64,000 bases of DNA from Nymphaea colorata. Its lineage: Eukaryota > Streptophyta > Magnoliopsida > Nymphaeales > Nymphaeaceae. Below are positions 46,901 through 56,934 of the stretch, piece after piece (position 1 is the stretch's first letter; the number at the start of each line of letters is the position of its first letter). A program made the translations under genes and the position numbers. The stretch lies in the NCBI RefSeq assembly GCF_008831285.2, contig NC_037468.1, positions 102,001-166,000 of the forward strand. Reading direction: 5' to 3'. The notes under the pieces are model-generated. The model saw nothing but the letters and a program-made list of their open reading frames with translations, ran no database searches and was not told the origin of the DNA.

Positions 46901-49549
46901 CGAGAATGGATAGCTTCCTACGAGCCGATAACGGCAAAAAAAACCATCCGTAGTGGGCGGGCCGATCAAACTGACCAGAGGAGAAAGAAGAGTATGGAAT
47001 GCCGACCTATCTTCCTCAAATTGCCGGATGGGATAAGGCCTCCTGCTTCTTTGGGACAGATGGAACAAGCATCCATTGGTCGTCCAGTCCTCGGCATACC
47101 AGGCGATCGAGGAGACATGGCTAGCCGATGAGAAATGGTTCTACCTGCCCTTCCCTATCTTAGAACCGCTCCCTGTCCCCCGCCTGTCCCCTATCCTCCA
47201 GTCTGAAAGACTAGTGCTAATATAGCTCCCAAAAGACAGGGACAGGTCTCCTCGGATTTGTGGCCCCCATCCACTAAGGCGCTCCCTTCTCTTCCGCCTG
47301 AACCAACCATAGCCAATGAAGAATGAATAGAAGTCAGTACCTGGCCTCGAACCTACTCTATAGTCAGGGATTCTGATGATGGAGGAGAAGTCGATACGGG
47401 ACTATCCGGAGCAGAAGATCCGTCTTGGTCTTCCTCCCTACCTCCGTTAGTCTAAAGATATCCGTAGCCGTCCCGATAGCCACCTTTGATTGGCAGGGGG
47501 GAATCACAGTCTAAGGTGCAAATCACGGAGGCAATGGAATCCTCCGCAGTACCTCACTGGCCATTCGAAGGGAAGGGCTCAACTTATTCACTATTGCTTT
47601 CCTTGCAGCGGACCAAGAATCTCCGTCTTAGGTGGCCTCTGTCCTCCTATATCCGGAATTGGGCGGATCCCTGCCCCAACGGAAGACTCCATTAATGAAC
47701 TTCTGATTGAAGGGGCCCTAGTGGTTTTCCCCTTCTTTTCTTCAAAAACAAGTTCCCTTTTTCCCCCTCCATCCTTTCTATCCTATTCTCCTTAGAGCTT
47801 TCCGAGAACGGATCCTTTATTCGCTTCATCTATTCGTTCATCTGCCTTAGCGGAAAGCGAGCTATCCAATCCTATCCAACAAGAAGAGAATAACCAAGAC
47901 CAACAGGAATGACCTGTCCTTCCTTCCCGAAATCGATGAAGCTTTTCTTGCTACTGCTTCGCTGGACTGATAGCGCACTGAACCGTACCGTAGTATGAGG
48001 AAAAGGATGCACTTTTCATCTTTCCCATGACTGATCCTTTCCGCCTTTGATGGTTAGTCAGCTTTCACAGCGTTGTCTAGAAGGATTCTTCAATGAATGA
48101 GGCTCAAGAGTAGGGAAGGTGATGACAGAGTATCTGGGGAGTGGATCTTGAAACCGGCTTTCTTTCTCGAATGTTGGTTCCGGTCTACCCGCACCGCCCA
48201 ATCCTGAGATGTCAGCGCCCAATACCTGACTAATGTCATGCTTGATCTCTCTCATTCGTTTCAGTAGCGGGATCAGAGCTCGGCTGTCCGACGATTCCCT
48301 AGCTGCAACCTCTCTCGACGGAAGGAACGGGGGGCTCTACGCGGAAGACTTTCTTGCCCAATCCCTCCCTTAGCTAGCATCTGTCTGCACAGCCCAAGCC
48401 CCGGAGCCCCGGTGGGGCGTAGAAAGTCAGGGCGGAAGACGGGAGGAGCGGGATAGGCATCTGACCAAGGCCAGTTCCATACCCAGTTCCATATCCCGAA
48501 AGATGATCCGTTTCCCAGTCTCATGGGGGAAAAGGGCACAGAGGCAGAGGTTGAGAAGGTGGCAGAGAAAGCAGGAGCGTAGGCAGCTGAGTGAGTTTAC
48601 TCACTTCTAGCAAGCAGATCCATTCATGGCCAGGCGCGGATACGAATGGCTTCGGAGACCACTAGAGCCAGCGGATTCCGTGCTTCCTCTTTCTTCCCAA
48701 TCCCTAGCCCCACAGATTCTCCACCGCCGGAACTTGATCTCTGCTACTGCTTCCCTAGTTGGCGTGCTCCACGGCCCAAGTCTCGTGAAGGCACTATGGA
48801 ACTATGGAAAACTAGATCAATCAGATCAAGTTTGCGTATGCTACCGGCTGCTGCTCTCTCCGCTCCGGGTGCTGCTGCTCGGTGCATCTCGAACGCTTGA
48901 ATGAACTCGCAATTGGATTTGCTTTCGGAGCCACGGAAGCTCTTGCTGGTTCTTCAACGTGTGCCTCAATCGGATAAACTACTTCTTTCAATGCAAGTTC
49001 TCTTGCTGGCGTCTAGCTGCTACGAGAAGAAGATATGTTTCCGGAGAATCTGCTACTGGATCAACCGAAACCCCTGTGGGCTTGACCTTCGCCTCGCCAC
49101 TATGAAGCCTATGACGATGCCTATGCCTCTGACGGACCCCTGTCTCCTGCTATATATAGATATATGCATGGATCGATCTTTTCGTCGTTAGGCCGTCAAG
49201 TTCCATCTGACTATGCTTGACTACAGGGGAAAGGCGGGTAGAAAAGACAACCGTCGCCCTGTGGAGTCAAGTTACGAAGGCGTCACTTGTCTAGTCGGGT
49301 TGCGGATGAACTTCCCCGCTGTGGTTCAAAGGAAGAAAAACAAAGCAGGCAAAGCTAGTCGATCGCCTTCTCCCAATAGGAAGTCCTTGCTCTCCGTCTC
49401 AGAGAAGCAAGCTACATGGTATAGCAGTGAAACTATAGAGGGAGTCAGACAAGGAACTAGAGCTCGCTCCTCCACTCGAAAAAAGAGGACAAGAAGCTCA
49501 CTACAACTCGGGGTCGTTCTGCACTGGTTTGCAAGACCAGTACAGAACC
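46901..49549. other. Spacer, no recognised gene
   Basis: About 2.6 kb. Frames up to 130 codons (49213-49605 plus) have no family signature. No RNA gene found; a tRNA-like hairpin near 49517 was examined and rejected. Confidence 0.35.
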
Positions 49550-49999
49550 TACTCACGGCACCCTTTTTTATGGACTTGAGCAACAGCGCCCAGGTGCACG
49601 TCTGATTCCTTGGTCAGAAAGATCAAGTATGCCTCCCCCGAAGAAGAAAGAACATAAAGGAACCTATTGGACGAACCAGAATCCACCGGTAAAGGAGGAG
49701 AGACAGACCTCAACCTGTCATAAACACGAAACAGGAGACCCCCTCTGATGTATGGCAGCGGTCTTTTGTCTTTCGTAGGTACCAGAGGTGAGTCCAAAAG
49801 GACGGAAAGTAGTGTTGAAAGATCCATATGGAACACTCTAACCAACTGAGAGACTTTTCACCAACCTTTCCACATAGTAGCCTCAGATAGCATCGCGTAC
49901 GTCTCTGAATGTTCCCAATCCTCGAGAACGGGGATTGTTTCCTGTTGGTCAAGACTCCCCTATCAGGGAACCACACACGAAAAGGGCCACTCAGAGTTG

Positions 50000-50053
50000 T
50001 TCAGTGGGTCCGCTTGGACTATGCTATGTATGAATCAGATCTTCTATTTCATA
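50000..50053 (+). repeat. atp6 fragment, copy 1, inside the mitovirus relic
   Basis: Encodes SGSAWTMLCMNQIFYFIG in the plus frame, homologous to residues of atp6 (53833-53883, opposite strand) that read MNNLFYFIG. It is antisense to the viral relic. Confidence 0.85.
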
Positions 50054-50223
50054 GGAGTCTTCCATAAGCGGAACCAATGACGGTCTCAATGACCCATTTT
50101 TGCGCAACCGAAAGGTCATCCTCCACCCTGCGCTGAAGCAGAGCGATGACAGCCAAAGCTAAGCGCATTACACATCCGTGCAGAAAGAGGGGATCCCTTC
50201 CGAATGATCAAACGTTGAGCTTT

Positions 50224-50277
50224 TTCAGTGGGTCCGCTTGGACTATGCTATGTATGAATCAGATCTTCTATTTCATA
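50224..50277 (+). repeat. atp6 fragment, copy 2, inside the mitovirus relic
   Basis: The same 54 bases as copy 1, starting TTCAGTGGGTCCGCTTGG. The flanks differ on both sides, so the repeated unit is exactly the atp6-like piece. Confidence 0.85.
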
Positions 50278-51170
50278 AAAGCAACCGGTTCTTGAAATGC
50301 CTGTCTTCTTCAGCCACCCTACTATCCCCGATGACAATATCATCACCCTTCATAGCATAGGCTTGAATTCCGCCGCTAACCGCACCAGCCAGATAGTGGG
50401 TCGTCAGGGTAAAGAGAGGCCAAGAGCTTAGAAAACCCAACGGTTGGCCGACGGTTCTTTGGAACTTTTGACGCAACGCACTATGGAGTGGAAAGACAAT
50501 GAGACCTGCGTACACCCGGGCCAAAACAGCAAAAGAACGACGGCATAGAGAGTCACTCCAGGAAATTTGTCCGTTGCTGACTTGAGGCCGAAGGCTAGAA
50601 AGGCAATCAATACCGCGCACCCACTTGAGTGGGCGCAATTGGTCGTATGTACCATACCAATCAGAGAGGACTTTCTTTAAGGAATGGGTTGGCCTTCAAA
50701 GACATTGCAGAACAACGTAGGCCAATGGCAAATACACGACGTTTTCTGCTGCCCTATACCTGACGGCCAAGCGGCCCACCGAGACAGGGATGTCTTCACT
50801 CGTATAAGGGAGATCAAAAGCATACCGAAGGAAGTCCTCCATGTCTTGGCGAGCGCTGGCGTCTTGCCCAGGTTCAAACGCGAACAAGGTTCGCTCCCTG
50901 TACAAAGCGCTTTTTTGTTTGCAGAGATTTCTCTGGCCCCTTTTCTATGCCCCTTTCTTTCTGCCAGAATTTGGGACGGAAGACCAATTCCACTGAACCC
51001 CCAGAAACTGGGGATGGCGCGGGGGAACATACCTCTCGAACAGCTCGGTGCCTCGGTTGTGAATTGAATGACCGATGCGCCACACGAATATACCATCTCT
51101 TCAACAATAGACTAACAAGTGGATTTCTCAGGCTGATAAGCCTGCTTAACTGAACTACTACGATCAAACG

Positions 51171-52475
51171 TCCTCTTCATTTTAGATTCAAGGCAGGAAT
51201 GAGACGAGGTAGGCCACCTCGTGTGAGGGAAACGGAAACCGGAAGGTTGACTCGCCGGTCCCATTCCCCACCGTCAACAGTCTATCATTCAAGACGTGTT
51301 GAAGGTCAAGAGCGAGGACAGTGGAGAAATGCAATGAATCAATGGTTCTGGAAGGGAAACCAACGAGCGAGCAAGCAAATCCGTTTCCATAGTTTGTCGC
51401 TAGCTCGAAGGTAGGCGGTCGATCTTCCTAGGTCGTCTTTGTTCGAGCCAGGGCATCTGGAAATGTCCAGCCTAGTTCTTTCTCGGTCCGTCCGAAGAGA
51501 TGAGGGAAGGGTTCCGTATGATTAGCTGGGTGCACGAGCGGTACTCTGAATGGTAATGGTGGGTGTGGATGTTCCAATGTCTGTCCCCCGGCCGGGGGAT
51601 GAGGAAGGGATTGGGACCCTCCGGAACTAGTGGGATTGGATGAAGATAGGTGGAATGAAGATGGTCGGTTTTTCTTTTCTTATGGAAAGAAGATCAATAA
51701 ACAAGTCAATAGATCCTTCTTCTAATGAGAGGAAAAAGGAGGCCGGCTAGTGGTCAGTAATTGATCCGCTACTCATCAAGAAGGGACGGATAGGGGTGTT
51801 ACGTAGAGCTTGACCTTGCCCCCGTGAATATGGGAGGCGGGACGGGAATAGATCAAGATGGGGAGGCCGCGGAGGTCTGATTGATGGGGGGTGCACCCAC
51901 CCCTACCAACTCCTGTATATTTCCATCCTCACACCAGCTAGATCCGCGGAGCCAGATCTGTTGTTGAATCGTCTCTGAAGCAATGATCGGGCACAAGTCG
52001 AATAGAAAGACCGGACGAGTCTGATTTCCATGATTATGCTCACCGAGAGGCAGCAGCGGAAGCAATGGGAGAAGAATGGCCTTGATAATACCAGTTTTCT
52101 GGAAGGGTCCTCGAGACATCACTCTCCGTTGTGCCGAATGGCCCCACAGGCGGTCACGCCATATGCCATCTGGGAGTATGTCTATGCCGCAAGGAACTCC
52201 TCGTTTCGAAAGAGCCGAACCGCAGAGAGGGACACCACTATCACGTGGGCATACGAGGTACTAATGCTTCCGAACACAATGCCAAGCCACGTTTTTGAGA
52301 GCTTGCTTGCTGCTCGATTCCCCGAATCCGGTCCCTCCGTCTAATGGACGCTCCATATGGAAATCGACGGATTCTTTCAAGCGCCCCGCTCCACTCCACC
52401 TCGAACGGCTTCGTGAGCCAAGCGAGCAACCTGCCACACGCATTTTGCGATCAAACCACTGCGTTTGGGGTCAAT
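51171..52475. other. Spacer, no recognised gene
   Basis: Contains a 14-bp perfect palindrome (CCCCCGGCCGGGGG, 51585-51598). Short frames only; nothing identified. Confidence 0.35.
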
Positions 52476-52531
52476 GACTATCTTGAAAGGTCAGGACTCA
52501 TTATGGAAAAGTCAGGATCCAAAAAGGTCAG
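52476..52531 (-). repeat. Solo R1 fragment in unique DNA
   Basis: About 55 bp of minus-oriented R1 (CTTGAAAGGTCAGGACTCAT and GGATCCAAAAAGGTCAG) stands alone, with no R2 or R3 around it. It resembles 42470-42490 and 41395-41420. Confidence 0.85.
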
Positions 52532-53595
52532 ATGGAAGGCCCTTCTATTGATAGAATGGAATGAATACGCGATGCTGGGAGCTGGGACCATCACTCCGGA
52601 GACAGCGACAGCGGCTTTGGCCTGACCCAAAAAGCAAGAGAACCTGCGTTCGTTCCTTCGGAAGGAAGGATGGAAGGGGTCGGAGCGGAAGGAAGATCTA
52701 TAGTGAGTTCAGTGAAGTTCCCCACTCATGCTCGGTTGGATCCCAAAAACCTTGGTTGGTGCTTCTGGGCTTTTCCATTTTGTCTTTTTCCAAAGCTTCG
52801 CGACCCCCCGTAACAACAAGCCGGGTGCGGCGAGACTAGCCCAATACGTGTCAAGCTCTGGTTCGAACTAGCAGGGTCTTTTTCCCGGTCCACCACTTCA
52901 TACAGTTCCGATCCACGTAGACCCGGGGATATGTAGGCAAAATGGTCGGAGCCAGAGGATAGAAAGAGTGGCTAGTTTCTGGCCGGTCGGACCGGAGTCC
53001 TATGGATTGTAGGAATTGGTACGTTCCAATTGAGTTGAGTCAAAGTGGATGTGGGTAGCTCGATCGATCGCATGGCTTCGATTGGTTTCGGTCCAATCGA
53101 TGGTTAGGGGTCCACCGTCTCTTTCCGCAGGTACGACCTAGACGACCACATTCCTGTTGGGGGCCCAATCAATCCAACGGAGATCCTGCTCCGCCCGTTC
53201 CAGTCCCGGTTGATGACCCAGCATATCCTTCTCCAGTCCCGTTAGAGAGACAGATCCATTCCAGTACATTCGAAGGGTCCTGCCTCCCGCGCCCATTCGT
53301 TCCCTGACCAGTTCCATATCCAGGGACCGTGTGCCACCAATAGCAAATCCACCTGCGGCCGGATCCAGTGCCAGTCCCCGCAGTGGACTCAATTGACCGA
53401 GTCTAGGCGCCATCCTGCCCGCCCAAGAGACCCTTTGTTCCGGGAAAGGGGAGAGGACTTGTTGCGAAGAGACCAGGGATTGGTTGTTGCTGAAGAGACG
53501 GGGAGACTGAGCTTGATTGATGGAAGAACCCCCGTGCGTGGGATGAGAAGCGGGAACCTCCGACAAAATGACCGGAGGGGAAGGATCAAACCATC
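52532..53595. other. Spacer downstream of atp6
   Basis: A minus-strand frame of about 140 codons (53138-53566) has no ATG near its start and no recognisable motif. The string GGGTGCGGCGAGAC at 52822 resembles a group II intron 5-prime end, but no exon could be identified next to it. The first part of this spacer on the minus strand should be the atp6 3-prime UTR. Confidence 0.35.
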
Positions 53596-54495
53596 TTAGG
53601 GCCTTTTTTTCTGCCCTGCCAATAGTGTCCCATCAATCAAATCAAAACAGATTTTTTTGTGTTTTTGTTCAATTATAAACAAATCATTCAATTCATCTAT
53701 TCTTTGATGGAGATTTGTAGCATCATTCAAGTAAATACAGATTGAGATCGTAGAAACATGAGCTTGTGATATAGCTACACCTAATTCCGGACCGGTTAAT
53801 GCAAGAACTATAAATAAAGGACCAAGATCTCCTATGAAATAGAAGAGATTATTCATACATAGCATAGTCCAAGCGGACCCACTTAAAATCTTGACTGAAC
53901 TATGACCGGCCATCATATTAGCAAATAAACGTATTCCTGAGCTTAATGCGCGAAAACAATGAGGGATTGGCTCAAGGAGTACTAAGAAAGGTGCTAACGG
54001 CAGTGGGACTCCTGCGGGTAATGAGAAGCTTAAAAAATGAAGCCCATTTCTTTGAAATCCCACTATAGTAATGCCAATAAAAAGAGGAAATGAGGGACCC
54101 AAAGTAATGATAAAATGACTTGTCACTGTGAAGCTATAAGGTATCATACCCTGGGGATTACGAAATAACGAAAAAGTAAAAGTGACCGAGATGCGAGGGA
54201 AAAACTTTTGTTGAACATTTCCGGAAAGACCACCTATTTGTTCGTTCACCGGGTTCGGCACGAAATCATGAATCAGCTCTACCAAGGATTGCCAAGCATT
54301 TGGTACTGAGTTTCCTCCTCCGTTTTTAGTAACCAAATGAACCAGAAGCAGGACCAAACTGATAGTCAGCAGCATGAACAAAGATGGATTTGTGAATGAG
54401 AAAGAAAAGTTTCCAATATGAATATCCAGAAATGGGGGAATGGCAAATTGCTCCAGTGGGCTGTTCGGCGTAATCGTAATCAACACTTTTTGCAT
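53596..54495 (-). CDS. atp6: ATP synthase subunit 6 (a), F0 sector
   Basis: Encodes subunit a of the F0 proton channel in the inner membrane. Segments diagnostic of plant atp6 are ITITPNSPLEQFAI near the start, NAWQSLVELIHDFV, QGMIPYSFTVTSHF, NGLHFLSFSLPAGVPLPLAPFLV, and ALSSGIRLFANMMAGHS with the essential Arg of helix 4, then IGDLGPLFIVLALTGPELGVAI. I start at the ATG at 54495 (MQKVLITITP), the first in the frame; upstream it stays open only to a TGA about 25 codons before, with no other ATG. That gives 299 residues without the long presequence some plants have. After NLHQ, the frame continues 35 AT-rich codons (RIDELNDLF ... KKRP). Pro/Ser/Arg at many conserved Leu/Phe/Cys sites (FRNPQG, SLFRN) imply heavy RNA editing. 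Confidence 0.95.
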   Translation of the reverse strand: MQKVLITITPNSPLEQFAIPPFLDIHIGNFSFSFTNPSLFMLLTISLVLLLVHLVTKNGGGNSVPNAWQSLVELIHDFVPNPVNEQIGGLSGNVQQKFFPRISVTFTFSLFRNPQGMIPYSFTVTSHFIITLGPSFPLFIGITIVGFQRNGLHFLSFSLPAGVPLPLAPFLVLLEPIPHCFRALSSGIRLFANMMAGHSSVKILSGSAWTMLCMNNLFYFIGDLGPLFIVLALTGPELGVAISQAHVSTISICIYLNDATNLHQRIDELNDLFIIEQKHKKICFDLIDGTLLAGQKKRP

Positions 54496-54564
54496 CCCTG
54501 TATTTCCTCCAAATGACAAAGGAAAGAGCCGGTTGGCTTGGTCCGACCAAGAAAGGCATGGGAG

Positions 54565-55150
54565 TTCCAGTGATCAAAGCACTCGCAAAGCATGTGAGCT
54601 GATTCAGACTCACTCTGATAGACTATCAGACAAGAAGGGAACTCATATTGATGGACAATTGTCATTGATCTTCATTCTTTTCACTAATGGCATACAATTT
54701 GTTGTATGGAAAATGGCATACAATTGCCATTGGGAGCACTAATGGCATTGTTTTGGTATGGTGAGTACTCATGTTGGTATAGTGAGTACTAATGGCATTT
54801 GTTTGTCAAGTGAGTACTAATGGCATACAATTGCAATTGGTCCTGTCCTTCCATAATTAGTCCTCACCTTTCTTGGTATGGTGAGTACTCATTGTTGATG
54901 GAAAATGGCATTTGTTTGTCAAGTGAGTACTAATGGCATTGGTTTGTCAAGTGAGTACTCACCATACCAAAACAATGCCATTAGTGCTCCCAATGGCAAT
55001 TGTATGCCATTAGTGTCCATAATTGCAATGAGATGCCATTCATGCTGACCATACAACCAATTGTATGCCATTAGTGCTGACCATATCACAAATTGCAATG
55101 AGATGCCATTATCCATCAACCAATGCCATTAGTGTTTCATTGAAGATCAA
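54565..55150. repeat. Repeat array H with R3 start, next to atp6
   Basis: R3 sequence (AAAGCACTCGCAAAGC) begins about 80 bp upstream of the atp6 ATG. Plus-oriented R2 with a little R1 follows to about 54955, then the orientation flips to minus until 55150. It contains a 208-bp segment (54599-54806) repeated at 58954-59161. Confidence 0.9.
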
Positions 55151-55185
55151 TGACAATTCCAATGACCATCCATTCCCTTCTTTCA

Positions 55186-55330
55186 GAAAGCACTCGCAAC
55201 TTCAAATTGTTGAAGCTTATGAAGGTCACGTCAGAGCAAAGCCCTCTTTTGAAGAGGGCTTTGCTCTGACGTGACGTGACGTGATGGACACTCGCAAATT
55301 GCGTCAGGGCTTTGCGAGTGCTTTGCTCGT
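55186..55330. repeat. R3 element with 24-bp perfect internal hairpin
   Basis: Outer ends are AAAGCACTCGCAA (about 55187) and TTTGCGAGTGCTTT (about 55311-55323). The inner arms 55225-55248 and 55252-55275 are perfect inverted copies with a 3-nt loop (TTG). Tandem GTGACGTGACGTGATGG follows. Compare 9110-9253. Confidence 0.9.
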
Positions 55331-56375
55331 TGTATCGAGAGTAGACAGTAAACAACGAGCGTAGAGTGATCGTCTACACGAGCCTACAAGAGTCTACGAA
55401 ACTCGCTGCTCTTAGGAAGCTCGCTTTCTAAGCCACTGCACTGGCGTAGTGGTCGGCATTCAACCCATCATGCCTGACGACTATCACAACAGAAGAAGCT
55501 TAAGACTAGAAACCCCCCTTCGAGTCTACTTTGCTTTGCCAGAAGCTTCGCTTACTCAAAGAGTCTCTCGGCATTCTAGAAGCTTCGCCAGAAGCGACTA
55601 GTATCTCGAATGCCTCCGTCCTATAGTTAGTCTAGTCTAGTAGAGTCTAGTATACCGAATGCCCATGTACTAGAGTAGAGTCTTTCCAATGCCTCCTTCC
55701 TTGCCGCCAACGCACACTAGACGGAGAGTAAGCAAGCTACCTTGCATTCTAGAAGCTTCGCTAAGCTTCGCTTCCCATCATGCCTCCTTGGTAGAAGTTC
55801 ATGAAGCTGACCCTTCGGGTGTAGCTTCCGCGGCCAAGGAAGGAGGCCTTTTTTCTGGCGCGGAAGCTACCGCTTCTAGAATGAAAGCCGCCGCCACCCA
55901 CCCACTTAGAGGGTGGGTGGGTAGGCGGCTACAACTAACGCAAGCCCCGGTCCTTTTTTAGCGCGAACCATAGTGTAAGCGTCACCGATCTGACTGCTAT
56001 CGAATCAGCTCTTGGGAATCTCATTCATCACTCACGCAACCTTTCCTTTGGTAGCCTTTGGAAAAGTGACGGTGGCCAACGTGTTGTAGATTGACAAAGG
56101 CAGAGGTTGGCTTTGTCAACGACACAAGGAGTTTACAAAGGAGAACAGCCCCCCTTTATATAAAAAGGCGAAGGTCGCCTTTCTATGAAGGCGAGCAGCC
56201 CAGCCCGCCCTTCTTCACAAAAGGCGAACAGCCCCCCTCTTTCTTTCGGGAACTTTTGATCCATTTTCTAGTATTATTGATTCTTCTTCTTATCCTAGAT
56301 CAGGGTCAGCGGTCTTTCCGCAATAGCAGCTTCGAGAAGCTAGGCGTCGGGTGCGCCTCCTGCCGTCGTTTCAGT
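55331..56375. other. Spacer with a GC-rich hairpin
   Basis: No gene recognised. At 55886-55930 a strong stem pairs AGCCGCC with GGCGGCT and CCACCCACCC with GGGTGGGTGG, also a possible G-quadruplex. Repeated GAAGCTTCGC words occur near 55500-55770. Confidence 0.45.
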
Positions 56376-56875
56376 GACTCATAGAACTTCGCTCAGACTG
56401 GTGTCGTAACCTCTCCCAGGACCGGAATGATTATCCCTGCCCGATGGGTCTACATTCATCCCTGAATGTCGTCGGGTACTGTTCACTTCCCCGCCATTCT
56501 TGTAACCGTCACCTGTCATCCGCGCAGGTGTGTCCGCACCCCCTGGAGTAGACGAGAAAGAAAGGATTTCTCGGAGCAACCCCCAGGTTCCAGACCCAGG
56601 AGTGCACTTTCCCGTATGAGCATTCGGTACATGTATAAGTCCGTGGAAGAGTTACAAGGTCACCACTACGGAGGATCTCCCCCCTAATCTTAGATAGGTC
56701 GTCTGAGGGTTCGCCGCGGTTCATTGCTGTGCTTACACACTAGGCTACCCTTCTCCGAAAGCTCCGCGGGACCACCTACCACAGGTCCTTCGGCCGGAGG
56801 GGTTGACTGCACAACGCCGGGACGCTGGCTCCTGCAGAGGGAAGCCCAACGAATGTCAGATGCAAAGCCCCGCAC
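56376..56875 (-). other. 5-prime half of nad1 intron 4 (group II)
   Basis: Directly after exon 4 the minus strand reads GTGCGGGGCTTTG, the group II 5-prime consensus. About 500 bp of structured, stop-rich, GC-rich sequence follows. Intron 4 of nad1 carries matR in angiosperms, but no matR frame lies between here and atp6, so the rest of the intron must be elsewhere and splicing would have to be in trans. The left limit is an estimate. Confidence 0.7.
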
Positions 56876-56934
56876 CTCATTAAGATCATATTGGCATACT
56901 CTCCCAAAAAAGAAAGAGCAGACCCCATTGAAGA
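56876..56934 (-). CDS. nad1: nad1 exon 4 (59 bp), NADH dehydrogenase subunit 1
   Basis: Encodes SSMGSALSFLGEYANMILM plus two bases of the next codon, part of subunit 1 of complex I, in the membrane arm near the quinone site. The exon is exactly 59 bp, the standard length of nad1 exon 4 in angiosperms. On its 3-prime side the intron starts GTGCG; on its 5-prime side a group II domain V lies at 56983-57016, 48 nt away. The codon TCT in SALSFLG, where plants have Phe, is a likely editing site. Exons 1-3 and 5 and matR are not in this window. Intron 3 is trans-spliced in seed plants, so this exon is joined from separate transcripts. Confidence 0.92.

Larger units (their letters stand above)
49550..51170 (-). 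pseudogene. Broken mitovirus-like RNA-dependent RNA polymerase
   Basis: The minus strand holds an endogenised fragment related to the RNA polymerase of mitoviruses, single-gene RNA viruses that replicate in mitochondria. The clearest part (50655-50273) has GQPLGFLSSWP, then GDD at 50347-50339 followed by IVIGD: the palm motifs in correct order and spacing. Upstream sequence (51170-50680) appears to be the N-terminal part in other frames, and 50270-49550 may be the C-terminal part. Frame changes, stops and two 54-bp atp6 insertions break it, so no polymerase can be made. Such relics are well known in plant mitochondrial genomes. The limits are approximate. Confidence 0.8.

Noticed and set aside
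49517-49553. tRNA-Cys-like anticodon hairpin (CTGGT-TTGCAAG-ACCAG)
   Set aside because: No matching acceptor, D or T arms around it; a chance hairpin.
52822-52860. Group II intron 5-prime end (GTGCGGCGAG)
   Set aside because: No adjoining exon could be read and no domain V was found nearby; the consensus alone is too short.
53138-53566. 142-codon minus frame downstream of atp6 as a gene
   Set aside because: No ATG near the start, no motif, and overlapping open frames on the other strand.
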